A stretch of 43,233 bases of DNA from NCBI GenBank assembly GCA_003164215.1, contig PLSR01000012.1:1-43233 (forward strand). The letters are read 5' to 3'. The notes beneath the pieces are model-generated. The model worked only from the letters and a program-made list of their open reading frames with translations. It was not told where the DNA came from and made no database searches. Positions 7,584 through 16,090 of the stretch are shown one piece after another (position 1 is the first letter of the stretch; each line of letters starts with the position of its first letter). This DNA comes from Candidatus Kaiserbacteria bacterium. Its GTDB lineage: Bacteria; Patescibacteriota; Minisyncoccia; Phycocordibacterales; UBA2100. Position numbers and translations under genes: made by a program.

Positions 7584-8501
7584 TCAGTCGTGGACATTCG
7601 CGACGATCTTCGCCATTTTCACGATGTCGGCAACTTTACAGCCACGGCTGAGATCCATGAAGGGTTTTCTCGTGCCCTGGATCAACGGGCCGATCGCTGT
7701 TGCACCTCCCATACGTTCCGCGATCTTGTAAGCGATGTTGCCGGATGAAAGATCGGGGAAGACGAAGACATTCGCGGCGCCGTTAAGCGGGCCGTCGGGA
7801 GTCTTGATATGTGCCACACCCGGATCGAATGCGGCATCGAATTGGATCTCACCGTCGAGAAGCCACGTGCCCATCTCTTCCCCTCGCCCGCACGCCACCG
7901 TGATCTTTTCTTGTACGATCGCGGTCGCTGCGCGTACCTTTGCCACTGCATCGCCACCGCCGGAACCGTGCGTTGAATATGAAAGCATCGCTATCCGCGG
8001 CACGTTCGAGGTATAGCGCTCATAATTTGCTGCTGTTGCGATCGCGATCTCGGCGAGTTGAGTCACGGTCGGATTCTGGACCACACCGCAATCAGCGAAC
8101 GCGATCGCTCTATCTTCGTATTCCATCAAGAACCAGCTTGAAACGATCTCGACGCCTTCCGCGATGCCGACTGCCTGAATGCCCGCACGTATGATCTCCT
8201 CGGAAGGCGATATGCTTCCCGCGATGCTCGCATCGGCATAGCCCATGTCGACCAGGGTCGCCGCCCGATACAATCGAGAACTCATCTTTTCCTTTGCTTC
8301 GTCGAAGGTGATCGTTTTGCCGCGCGCGATGCGCTTATCAAGATAGTGTTGGGCGAGCGCGTCGGTCGTTGCCGCGCCCTCCAGATCTTCAATGGTGCAC
8401 GCATCACAGAAGTCTGCGCTGTTGATGATCGCGATCGCATCGGTCACACGCGGATCTTCGGTCTCAGGGAATATGATCTTCATCTTTTTGGAGTCTGTCA
8501 T
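7584..8501 (-). CDS. pta: Phosphate acetyltransferase
   Basis: A 305-residue enzyme interconverting acetyl-CoA plus phosphate and acetyl-phosphate plus CoA. Family motifs include ADCGVVQNP, MLSYSTHGSG, NVFVFPDLSSGNIAYKI and the C-terminal AIGPLIQGTRKPFMDLSRGCKVADIV. The length fits the short, single-domain Pta class. Start 8501 (MTDSKKMKIIFPE) is chosen because a -10 box TATACT (8536-8531 on the minus strand) would place transcription start near 8524, excluding the upstream GTG at 8540; 8483 (MKIIFPE) is also possible. It is divergent from aclB, sharing a 108-bp control region. With ATP-citrate lyase it could feed acetyl-phosphate to an acetate kinase, not seen in this window. Confidence 0.92.
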   Translation of the reverse strand: MTDSKKMKIIFPETEDPRVTDAIAIINSADFCDACTIEDLEGAATTDALAQHYLDKRIARGKTITFDEAKEKMSSRLYRAATLVDMGYADASIAGSISPSEEIIRAGIQAVGIAEGVEIVSSWFLMEYEDRAIAFADCGVVQNPTVTQLAEIAIATAANYERYTSNVPRIAMLSYSTHGSGGGDAVAKVRAATAIVQEKITVACGRGEEMGTWLLDGEIQFDAAFDPGVAHIKTPDGPLNGAANVFVFPDLSSGNIAYKIAERMGGATAIGPLIQGTRKPFMDLSRGCKVADIVKMAKIVANVHD

Positions 8502-8530
8502 AGGTTCATCGGTGGGATATATCGCGGGCC

Positions 8531-8536
8531 AGTATA
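8531..8536 (-). promoter_or_regulatory. -10 box of pta
   Basis: TATACT on the minus strand, within GGTATACTGG, about 30 nt before the chosen pta start codon. Confidence 0.45.
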
Positions 8537-8593
8537 CCACCAGTCATTCCGAAGTTGTGGATCGGTTTCCAGTTGTGCGTCGTTACGGTACAG

Positions 8594-8601
8594 TATACGC
8601 T
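8594..8601 (+). promoter_or_regulatory. -10 region of aclB-aclA
   Basis: TATACGCT (TATACG or TACGCT) ends 8-10 nt before ATG 8610, giving a near-leaderless transcript divergent from pta. Confidence 0.4.
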
Positions 8602-8609
8602 ACAGCGAT

Positions 8610-9764
8610 ATGTCCCGCGTCAAATTGAGCGAGTACCGTGCGAAGAAAATGCTGCTTGGCAATGACTACGCCGGACTCTCGATCCGCACCGAGGGCGGCG
8701 ATACGTTGCCGAAAGATGGGCGATGGGTCGCCAAAGTCGATCAAGGCGTAAAAAAGCGCTTCAAACAAGGACTTGTCGTGGTTGATAAGTCGGCGGCCGA
8801 ATTGAATGCGGTGATCGACGGCTGGAGATCGAAAGGCTTTTCACAATTCATTCTGGAGCCGTTCTTCTCGCACAACATGAAAGAGGAGCAATACTTTTCG
8901 ATGGAACGTGTGCGCGAGGGCATCCGCATATTGCATGCGAAGGATGGTGGGGTGGACATCGAAGCACATCCGGAGGCGGTCAAACACTATCTCATCACTT
9001 CGGCGGCCGATGTGCCCGCGGTCGCGGCGACATCAGGGATGCCGCATGCATTCCTGCAGAATTGCATTGATGTGTTCGATAAGAATTTTCTGGCGTTCCT
9101 TGAGATCAATCCACTCGTTATCGTGGACGGACAGGCGCATCTCTTAGATGCTGCGGTATTGGTGGATGATGCGGGTGCATTTTTTACGGATGTATGGGGC
9201 GAGGATGATCTGGTGCGGTCGAAAACGCGACATCCTGCCGAGGCGCGCGTCGAGGCGCTCGCTTCGACGACGCCTGCGTCATTGAAACTTTCTGTCATCA
9301 ACCCCGATGGCGCGCTGTTCTCCCTGCTTTCAGGTGGCGGCGGTTCAATAGTGATCGCGGATGAGGCGCAGCTTAAGGGTGCGGGCTCAATGATCGGTAA
9401 TTACGGCGAATACAGCGGCGGTCCGACGCGAGAGGAGACCTATCTCTATGCCAAAGAAGTGATCGGCGTCATGCTCGCATCGAAGGCGGCGAAGAAGGCA
9501 CTCGTGATCGCCGGCGGCATCGCGAATTTCACCGACATGAAGTCGACCTTCTCCGGCATCATTGATGCTCTCACAGAGGTGGCGCAGATAATGCGCGCCG
9601 CGGGGATCAAAGTATTTGTGCGCCGCGGGGGGCCCAACGAAGCGGCCGGACTCAAGATCATGCGGGAATTTTTGGAAAAAGAATCGCTACTCGGCTCGAT
9701 CGACGGATCGGACTCCATCATTACAAAAGCGGTCGACGATGCGATCCATTTCATACAGATATGA
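8610..9764 (+). CDS. aclB: ATP-citrate lyase, small (ATP-grasp) subunit
   Basis: A 384-residue protein matching the N-terminal part of ATP-citrate lyase rather than ordinary succinyl-CoA synthetase. It contains WVAKVDQGVKKRFKQGLV, FILEPFFSHNMKEEQY, GGVDIEAHPE, FLEINPLVIVDG, and the lyase-specific NYGEYSGGPTREETY, GGIANFTDMKSTFSGI and FVRRGGPNEAAGLKIM. The domain order is ATP-grasp then a citrate/CoA-ligase part. The length is close to that recalled for bacterial AclB (about 400). It works with AclA to cleave citrate with ATP and CoA to acetyl-CoA and oxaloacetate. Start 8610 is the first ATG after the -10 box. Its last codons overlap the aclA start as ATGA. The assignment is from recognised motifs, not from a search. 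Confidence 0.85.
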   Translation: MSRVKLSEYRAKKMLLGNDYAGLSIRTEGGDTLPKDGRWVAKVDQGVKKRFKQGLVVVDKSAAELNAVIDGWRSKGFSQFILEPFFSHNMKEEQYFSMERVREGIRILHAKDGGVDIEAHPEAVKHYLITSAADVPAVAATSGMPHAFLQNCIDVFDKNFLAFLEINPLVIVDGQAHLLDAAVLVDDAGAFFTDVWGEDDLVRSKTRHPAEARVEALASTTPASLKLSVINPDGALFSLLSGGGGSIVIADEAQLKGAGSMIGNYGEYSGGPTREETYLYAKEVIGVMLASKAAKKALVIAGGIANFTDMKSTFSGIIDALTEVAQIMRAAGIKVFVRRGGPNEAAGLKIMREFLEKESLLGSIDGSDSIITKAVDDAIHFIQI

Positions 9765-11566
9765 ATACGATAGAACAGATACGAAGCGGAAGAACAGGCA
9801 TACTCATCGCCGGCAATCATGAGAAGATCGTACAATCGATCCTCGACTTCGATTTTCTTTCCGGCAAAAAAGAACCATCGATCGTCGGGCTCGTAAGCGG
9901 CAATCGAAAGGCGCAGAAATTTTTCTTCGGCCCACGTGAGATCCTGCTGCCTTGTTACAAGGGTTTTGAACAAATACCGGCCGAACATGCATCACGAATT
10001 GCGTGGCTCTTGAATCTACAATCGGGGCGCCGCACCTTTGATTCGACCGTCGCGTTCTTTGCGGCGTTTCCACAAGCACTCGGCGCACATCTTTTTGCAG
10101 AAAACGTCCCCGAGCGCCATGCGACGGAATTGATACGCCGTTTTGGCGCTGAAAAGCTCATCGCAGGACCCTCCGGCGTCGGGCTCGTCGTTCCCGGGTA
10201 TCTGAAACTCGGCGCGATCGGCGGGACAGATCCGGTACAACTTTCGGCGAGCCGATTGGGGACAGCCGGATCTATCGCCGTCGTCTCGACTTCGGGCGGC
10301 ATGACCAATGAGCTGATTCGTGCGGTCGCGTCCGCCGGCAAGCGGCTTTCTTTTTCGATCTCGATCGGCGGTGACCGTTTCCCGGTGACTTCGCTCACCG
10401 ATGTGCTGAAGCTGGCAGAGAGCGATCCGGCGACGGCGACGATCGTGTACTTCGGCGAGCTCGGCGGATCCGACGAGTATGAGATCGTCGAGCTCATAAA
10501 GAGCAAACAGCTCACGAAGCCGGTCCTGGCATATATCGCGGGCATCATCGACGAGGCCTTTGACGAGCATATGCAATTCGGCCATGCGAAAGCCCTGGTC
10601 GCGCGCGCCGACGAAAGTGCACGTGCAAAGCGTGATGCGCTATTGGCGGCCGGTGCGCAGGCACCCGAGACATTCCCGCAATTCCTTGAAGCAATGCGAT
10701 CCCTGCCAAGCACTGATTTTCATGATACGGTATTCGATACAGCACCGCTTATGGACCGGCACAAAAGTATTCTCTCGACCCGCACTATTCTCGACCTTTC
10801 AGACGCGCCGGCATTCGTGAAGGACGGCGCGATCGTGCCGCGAAGTTCCGCGATGTTCGCATCAATGTCGCTCAAGGCGCTCCTCGGCAGAGAAGTGTCG
10901 GCAACCGCGTCTGCATTCGTCGAGGCGGTGTTCGAGCTCCTCATTGATCATGGCGGTAATGTTTCCGGCGCGGTCAACACGATGATCACGGCCCGTGCGG
11001 GACGCGACCTCGTTTCTTCGCTCGCGTCAGGAATTCTTACGATCGGTCCGCGATTTGGCGGAGCGGTCACTGAAGCGGCTCGCACGTGGATCGATGGCGT
11101 ATCGTCGGGCATGCACGCGGCCGCGTTCGTAGAAGCACGTACGAAAGGAGGCGCTGTCCTCTCGGGCATCGGCCATCGCAAGTATCGTATAGGCATTCCC
11201 GATCCGCGTGTAGCAACGCTCGCGCAATTCGCGACCTTGCTTAAAAAGCATCCGCACTATGATTTCGCACGGTCGGTCGAGGAAGTAACGACCGGTAAGA
11301 ACGGCTCGCTCATCCTGAACGTCGACGGCGTTATCGCAGCGGTCCTCATCGACATCTTCGTTGAGGTCGATGGATTCACCGCAGAACAACTGCAGGAATT
11401 GCTCGATATCGAGTTCTTCAATGCACTCTTCGTCATCCCGCGCACCGTCGGTTTCATCGCTCATTTTATGGAGCAAAAGCGCAATGACGAAGGCCTTTTC
11501 CGATTGCCGGACGATTTGTTATTCATACGTGATACTAAGCCGAAAGATAAGCCTGACACGAGATGA
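9761..11566 (+). CDS. aclA: ATP-citrate lyase, large (CoA-ligase/citrate synthase) subunit
   Basis: A 601-residue protein matching the middle and C-terminal parts of ATP-citrate lyase. The CoA-binding part has AGPSGVGLVVPGYLKLGAIGG and VVSTSGGMTNELIR. The phosphohistidine loop is MQFGHAKAL with H275; the usual GHAGA reads GHAKA. The citrate-synthase-like domain (from about residue 330) keeps DHGGNVSGAVNT, ARAGRDLVSSLASGILTIGPRFGGA, GIGHRKYRI and LILNVDG. The length equals that recalled for bacterial AclA (about 600). ATG 9761 overlaps the aclB stop (ATGA), so the subunits are translationally coupled. The TGA at 11564-11566 is part of the TGA-TAGAAT promoter of the next gene. Confidence 0.87.
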   Translation: MNTIEQIRSGRTGILIAGNHEKIVQSILDFDFLSGKKEPSIVGLVSGNRKAQKFFFGPREILLPCYKGFEQIPAEHASRIAWLLNLQSGRRTFDSTVAFFAAFPQALGAHLFAENVPERHATELIRRFGAEKLIAGPSGVGLVVPGYLKLGAIGGTDPVQLSASRLGTAGSIAVVSTSGGMTNELIRAVASAGKRLSFSISIGGDRFPVTSLTDVLKLAESDPATATIVYFGELGGSDEYEIVELIKSKQLTKPVLAYIAGIIDEAFDEHMQFGHAKALVARADESARAKRDALLAAGAQAPETFPQFLEAMRSLPSTDFHDTVFDTAPLMDRHKSILSTRTILDLSDAPAFVKDGAIVPRSSAMFASMSLKALLGREVSATASAFVEAVFELLIDHGGNVSGAVNTMITARAGRDLVSSLASGILTIGPRFGGAVTEAARTWIDGVSSGMHAAAFVEARTKGGAVLSGIGHRKYRIGIPDPRVATLAQFATLLKKHPHYDFARSVEEVTTGKNGSLILNVDGVIAAVLIDIFVEVDGFTAEQLQELLDIEFFNALFVIPRTVGFIAHFMEQKRNDEGLFRLPDDLLFIRDTKPKDKPDTR

Positions 11567-11572
11567 TAGAAT
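11564..11572 (+). promoter_or_regulatory. Extended -10 promoter of the DUF11-like gene
   Basis: TGATAGAAT (TGn plus TAGAAT) ends 6 nt before ATG 11579, predicting a leaderless message. The TGA of the promoter is also the aclA stop codon. Confidence 0.6.
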
Positions 11573-11578
11573 TGAGGC

Positions 11579-13546
11579 ATGCCTCCAAGTCGTGACCCTT
11601 CGCATGAGGACGAGAAGATAGAACGCTTGCGTCGTGCGATGTATTCGCGCGAGCTTTCGCCGCGATTGCAAGAGCATGAACGTCGGACACTGAACGCCCG
11701 CGAGGAAGTTATCGGTGACGACTGGAAGCGCGACGAGCCGAAGCTCGAGCCGGTCACGTCCGCGCCGCGAACGATCAACGTCATTCGCCGCGCGCTGTGG
11801 TGGTTGCTCGCACTGGCGGTCATTTTCTTCATTGGTGCGGTCGCATTCTTCATTTATTTCTTTACGTTCGGTGCCGGAAGTTCCGGTGCATCCGCATCCA
11901 ATATCGATATTGTTATCACCGGTCCTGCATCGATCGCCGGCGGGGAAGTGACCGAGCTTCAGATCGCCATTACCAACAAGAACAGCGTGCCGCTTTCGCT
12001 CGCTACGCTGACCGTTTCGTATCCGCCGGGCACGCGTTCGCCGAGCGACTTCAGGACGCCGCAGCTCACCTACCCGATCGATCTCGGCACGATACAGCCG
12101 GGCGAGACGAAAGAGGGCACGGTCAAAGCCGTGCTCTCGGGCACTGAAGGCGAACAATCCGACGTAAAGGCCGAGCTCGATTATCACTTGGGCGGTAGCA
12201 ACGCGATCTTCACGGCGACATCGGATTATGGATTCACCTTCAGCTCATCACCGCTATCGATCGCAGTCACCGGGGATTCGCAGGCGATCTCGGGGCAACC
12301 GCTCTCCATGACGGTGACGATCGCCTCGAACGCGACCGAACCGATCAATGATGTCCTCTTGAGCGCGGCCTTCCCGTTCGGTTTTCAGATGACGTCGTCG
12401 GTACCGAATGTCATTGCGCCGGGTCTGTGGAAGCTCGGCACGTTGAACCCCGGGCAGAAGCAAAGTGTGATGGTCACCGGCGTTTTGACCGGCAACACCG
12501 GAGATGATCGCGTCTTTAATTTCACAACGGGTACGCGGACCAGTAATGCCTCGTCGTCGATCGACGTACCGCTCGGTGCGAGCCCATTCAGTGTTTCCAT
12601 ATCTCAACCGTTCATGGGGCTCTCGATCTTGGTCAACAATTCTTCAACGACGCCGGCGGTCATCACGCCGGGTCAGAAAGTGACCGTTACGATCACATAC
12701 CAGAACAATCTTTCGACATCGATCACCAACGCGGTCATCGTCGCGAAGCTCTCCGGATTTGAGATCGACGGCTCGACCGTCTCGTCGTCGGACGGATTCT
12801 ACCGTTCGAACGACAATACAGTCTTATGGAATAACACAACGACCAATGGCGGTCTTGCACTTCTCGCGCCCGGGGCATCGGGTCAACTCACCTTCAGCTT
12901 CACGGCACCGTCGTCAGATGTGCTGAAGAATACCTCGAATCCTTCGATCGGTATTTCGATCAACGCCGCGGGCGATCGTGTCGACGAGTCCGGTGTGCCG
13001 CAGAATCTCGAATCAGCGGCGACGGCAAAGATCGCGATCGCAAGCAATGTCGCACTGACTGCCAACGGCCTTTACTATTCGAGCCCGTACGGAAGCGTCG
13101 GGCCGTTGCCGCCGCAAGCGGGAGTTGAAACAACGTACGCGATGGTGTTGACCTTGACCAATACGACCAATCAGATCGACAACGCGGTCGTCACCGCGAC
13201 CTTGCCGCCCTATGTGCGCTCGACAGGCAAGCAAAGCCCAAGCAGTGAGGATCTGAAATTCAATCTCGATACCGGGACGGTGACCTGGAATGTCGGTACC
13301 GTCGCGCCGGATGTCGGGACCAACGGTATCCAGCCGCGGCAAGTCGCATTCGAGGTCGGCTTCACGCCATCCACGAGCCAGATCGGACAGACGCCTATCT
13401 TGCTGCAAAACATCCAACTCACCGGAACGGATGATTCGACGGGCCAACCGGTCACCTTAACAACGCCCGACGTGACGACGAACCTCCTCGGCGATACGGG
13501 ATTCAATTCGATAAATGCAACGGTCGTCGCGCCGACGACTCCCTGA
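11579..13546 (+). CDS. Membrane-anchored surface protein with DUF11/Ig-like repeats
   Basis: A 655-residue protein. Residues 1-65 are charged and probably cytoplasmic; one transmembrane segment (ALWWLLALAVIFFIGAVAFFI) lies at about 70-92; the rest is extracellular, Ser/Thr-rich and beta-rich, with repeated units of about 130 residues that follow the 'conserved repeat domain' (DUF11/CARDB-like) pattern: SIAVTGDSQAISGQPLSMTVTI, ISQPFMGLSILVNN...VTPGQKVTVTITYQNN, and AGVETTYAMVLTLTNTTNQ. Such proteins are cell-surface structural or adhesion proteins; no enzymatic motif is visible. ATG 11579 follows the extended -10 by 6 nt. A perfect 15-bp hairpin follows the gene. Confidence 0.75.
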   Translation: MPPSRDPSHEDEKIERLRRAMYSRELSPRLQEHERRTLNAREEVIGDDWKRDEPKLEPVTSAPRTINVIRRALWWLLALAVIFFIGAVAFFIYFFTFGAGSSGASASNIDIVITGPASIAGGEVTELQIAITNKNSVPLSLATLTVSYPPGTRSPSDFRTPQLTYPIDLGTIQPGETKEGTVKAVLSGTEGEQSDVKAELDYHLGGSNAIFTATSDYGFTFSSSPLSIAVTGDSQAISGQPLSMTVTIASNATEPINDVLLSAAFPFGFQMTSSVPNVIAPGLWKLGTLNPGQKQSVMVTGVLTGNTGDDRVFNFTTGTRTSNASSSIDVPLGASPFSVSISQPFMGLSILVNNSSTTPAVITPGQKVTVTITYQNNLSTSITNAVIVAKLSGFEIDGSTVSSSDGFYRSNDNTVLWNNTTTNGGLALLAPGASGQLTFSFTAPSSDVLKNTSNPSIGISINAAGDRVDESGVPQNLESAATAKIAIASNVALTANGLYYSSPYGSVGPLPPQAGVETTYAMVLTLTNTTNQIDNAVVTATLPPYVRSTGKQSPSSEDLKFNLDTGTVTWNVGTVAPDVGTNGIQPRQVAFEVGFTPSTSQIGQTPILLQNIQLTGTDDSTGQPVTLTTPDVTTNLLGDTGFNSINATVVAPTTP

Positions 13547-13570
13547 GCAGAAACACGATAGGTTTGAATG

Positions 13571-13603
13571 GCGGGCGAAAATGGCGGAGCCATTTTCGCC
13601 CGC
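13571..13603 (+). terminator. Perfect 15-bp hairpin between the surface-protein gene and glyS
   Basis: Bases 13571-13585 (GCGGGCGAAAATGGC) pair perfectly with 13589-13603 around GGA. There is no U-tract after it, so it may be a terminator, an mRNA end protector, or both. Confidence 0.5.
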
Positions 13604-13616
13604 ACCCATTCTGCGG

Positions 13617-13622
13617 TACACT
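13617..13622 (+). promoter_or_regulatory. -10 box of glyS
   Basis: TACACT ends 8 nt before ATG 13631, near-leaderless. Confidence 0.45.
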
Positions 13623-13630
13623 CTCATGAT

Positions 13631-14962
13631 ATGGCCGAGGACAACCTGATGGAAAAGATTGTTTCCCTATGTAAACGCCGCGGTTTTATCTATCCAGGAT
13701 CGGAGATCTACGGCGGCCTTGCCGGTACCTTCGACTACGGCCCGTTGGGCGTCGAATTGAAAAATAATGTGAAGCAACTCTGGTGGCGGATGTTCGTTCA
13801 GGACCGCGATGATATGTGCGGTGTCGATGCGGCGATCCTTATGAACCCGAAAGTGTGGGAGGCGAGTGGGCATGTGAGCGGTTTCTCCGACCCGCTTGTC
13901 GAATGTAAAAAGTGTAAGCGGCGATTCCGTGTCGATCACGTCGGCGATAAGTGCCCGGAGTGCGGCGGAGAATTCGGCGAGGTACGTCAATTCAATATGA
14001 TGTTCAAGACGCAGATCGGCGCCAATGAAGATGCCTCCTCTGTTTCATATCTCCGCCCAGAGACCGCCGGCGGTATTTTCGTCAATTTCAAAAATGTCAT
14101 CGACAGCTTCCATCCGAAGTTGCCATTCGGTATCGCACAGATCGGCAAGGCGTTCAGAAACGAGATCGCACCGCGTGACTTCGTCTTCAGAAGTCGCGAG
14201 TTCGAGCAGATGGAGATCGAATACTTTGTAAATCCTTCTGCATGGGAAAGCTCATTCGAGGAATGGCGACGGGCTGTCCATACATGGACCGACGCGATCG
14301 GTCTCGCAGAAAGTTCTGTACATGAGCTTGAAGTCGGTGATGGCGATCGCGCACATTACAGCAAGCGCACGATCGACTTCGAATTCGATTTTCCGTTTGG
14401 ACGCAAAGAGCTTTACGGGCTCGCATATCGCGGCGACTTCGACCTCTCGGCCCACGCCAAAGGTTCCGGCCAGGAACTTTCGATCATCACCGACGATCAA
14501 ACGGGAGAGAAAGTGGTGCCGCATGTCATCGAGCCGTCTTTCGGTGTTGACCGCACGATCCTCGCGATTCTTGCGAACGCATATACCGAAGACACGCTAG
14601 GGAGTGAACCACGCACCTACCTCAAATTCAATAAGACGGTCGCCCCCATCAAGGCAGCCGTTTTCCCGCTTCTGAAGAACAAGCCCGATCTCGTCGCGAA
14701 GGCGCGCGAGGTATATCTCATGCTCAAGAAACAAGTCCCGCAGATCATGTGGGACGATAACGGCAATATCGGCAAGCGTTATCGACGCCAAGACGAGATC
14801 GGCACACCGGTCTGCATCACGATCGACTTCAACACGTTGGGTGACCCTTCGAATCCCTCAGGGCAAGCGAAGTCGGAACTAAAAGACACCGTCACCATCC
14901 GTGACCGTGACACCGGTGGCCAGGAGCGAATCGCTATCGGCGATCTTGCCTCTCGGATTTGA
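13631..14962 (+). CDS. glyS: Glycyl-tRNA synthetase (dimeric type)
   Basis: A 443-residue class II aminoacyl-tRNA synthetase charging tRNA-Gly, of the single-chain alpha2 type. Seen are SLCKRRGFIYPGSEIYGG, DYGPLGVELKNN, the zinc-like pair CKKCKRR...CPECGGEF, motif 2 region FRNEIAPRDFVFRSREFEQMEIEYF, and motif 3 region EPSFGVDRTILAIL. The anticodon-binding domain is C-terminal (PIKAAVFPLLKN...IGKRYRRQDEIGTPVCITID). Start 13631 (MAEDNLMEKIV) fits the family better than the GTG-type extension at 13568, which overlaps the hairpin. Confidence 0.95.
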   Translation: MAEDNLMEKIVSLCKRRGFIYPGSEIYGGLAGTFDYGPLGVELKNNVKQLWWRMFVQDRDDMCGVDAAILMNPKVWEASGHVSGFSDPLVECKKCKRRFRVDHVGDKCPECGGEFGEVRQFNMMFKTQIGANEDASSVSYLRPETAGGIFVNFKNVIDSFHPKLPFGIAQIGKAFRNEIAPRDFVFRSREFEQMEIEYFVNPSAWESSFEEWRRAVHTWTDAIGLAESSVHELEVGDGDRAHYSKRTIDFEFDFPFGRKELYGLAYRGDFDLSAHAKGSGQELSIITDDQTGEKVVPHVIEPSFGVDRTILAILANAYTEDTLGSEPRTYLKFNKTVAPIKAAVFPLLKNKPDLVAKAREVYLMLKKQVPQIMWDDNGNIGKRYRRQDEIGTPVCITIDFNTLGDPSNPSGQAKSELKDTVTIRDRDTGGQERIAIGDLASRI

Positions 14963-15003
14963 ATTCCCGCACGTTTACCATGGCTAGTCTGATGGCTGAA
15001 TCG

Positions 15004-15012
15004 TGATACGAT
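15004..15012 (+). promoter_or_regulatory. Extended -10 promoter of the AI-2E-type permease
   Basis: TGATACGAT ends 6 nt before ATG 15019, predicting a leaderless message. Confidence 0.6.
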
Positions 15013-15018
15013 GGCGCC

Positions 15019-16077
15019 ATGGAAGACCGACATGTGAACATTTCCATAACGAGCGGGACGGTGGTGAAGACCATCCTCTTGTTGCTTCTCGTCGGGTTCA
15101 TTTTTGCCATGCGTGGCATCGTGCTCGACGTGCTTACCGCGATCGTTATCGCCTCGGCGCTTGAACCGGGTGTCGCGCTTCTACACCGGCGTAAGATCCC
15201 GCGCACGCTCGCGGTCATCCTCTTGTATCTTTTCCTCTTCTCGGTATTTTTCGTCATTTTCTACTTCTTCCTGCCGTCTCTCTTCGGTGATATCGCAAAT
15301 TTCATCAATGCGTTGCCGAGCTATATCCAAACGTTCAATGCGACGGGCGCTTTGGATCAATACACCAATCTGCTCGGTCTTCCGGCGCTTTCGAGCATTT
15401 CATCGGCGAGTATCGTGGCTAATATTCATGCCGCCCTGAATATAGGGGTCCTGAACGACGGCTTCAGCACCGCGACCCGTATCTTTGGTGGTGTGTTCTC
15501 GTTCATCCTCATCATCATCTTCTCGTTCTACTTCGCGGTGCTCGAAACTGGCGTGGATGATTTCCTGCGCATCATCGTACCGAAGAGCCATCAGGATTAT
15601 ATTCTCGGTCTCTGGCGCCGCTCACAGCACAAGATCGGCCTGTGGATGCAGGGTCAACTCCTTCTCGCGGTCATTATGGGCGTCCTCGTATTCCTCGGAC
15701 TCACGATCCTCGGCGTGCCCGACGCGCTTGTTTTGGCGACGATCGCCGGATGCTTCGAGATCATTCCGGTCTTCGGCCCGACGCTTTCTGCGGTGCCTGC
15801 GATCGCGATCGCATTCGGAAGTGGCGGCGTTTCCTTGGGCATTCTCACGATCGCGCTCTATATTATTGCCCAGCAATTCGAGAATTATCTCATCTATCCC
15901 TTGGTCGTGACGCGTGTCGTCGGCGTGCCGCCGCTTCTCGTGATCCTTGCCCTTATCGTCGGGGGGGAATTCGCAGGGTTCCTCGGCATCATTCTGTCGG
16001 TCCCGCTCGCCGCGACCGTCCAGGAATTCGTCCGTGATATCGAGCGCGGTCGTTTGCCGTCGCGCCATAAGTCCTGA
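15019..16077 (+). CDS. AI-2E family transporter (PF01594 type permease)
   Basis: A 352-residue integral membrane protein with about eight hydrophobic segments. The order fits the AI-2E/YdiK/PerM family: an N-terminal pair (TILLLLLVGFIFAMRGIV; TAIVIASALEPGVALL), a helix VILLYLFLFSVFFVIFYFFLP, a soluble middle (about residues 95-150), and C-terminal helices GQLLLAVIMGVLVFLGLTILGVP, EIIPVFGPTLSAVPAIAIAF and PPLLVILALIVGGEFAGFLGIILSVPLAA. Family members include exporters of AI-2 and Na+/H+ antiporters; the substrate here is unknown. It lies between glyS and metG. Confidence 0.9.
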   Translation: MEDRHVNISITSGTVVKTILLLLLVGFIFAMRGIVLDVLTAIVIASALEPGVALLHRRKIPRTLAVILLYLFLFSVFFVIFYFFLPSLFGDIANFINALPSYIQTFNATGALDQYTNLLGLPALSSISSASIVANIHAALNIGVLNDGFSTATRIFGGVFSFILIIIFSFYFAVLETGVDDFLRIIVPKSHQDYILGLWRRSQHKIGLWMQGQLLLAVIMGVLVFLGLTILGVPDALVLATIAGCFEIIPVFGPTLSAVPAIAIAFGSGGVSLGILTIALYIIAQQFENYLIYPLVVTRVVGVPPLLVILALIVGGEFAGFLGIILSVPLAATVQEFVRDIERGRLPSRHKS

Positions 16078-16090
16078 TCTACTTACCGAT

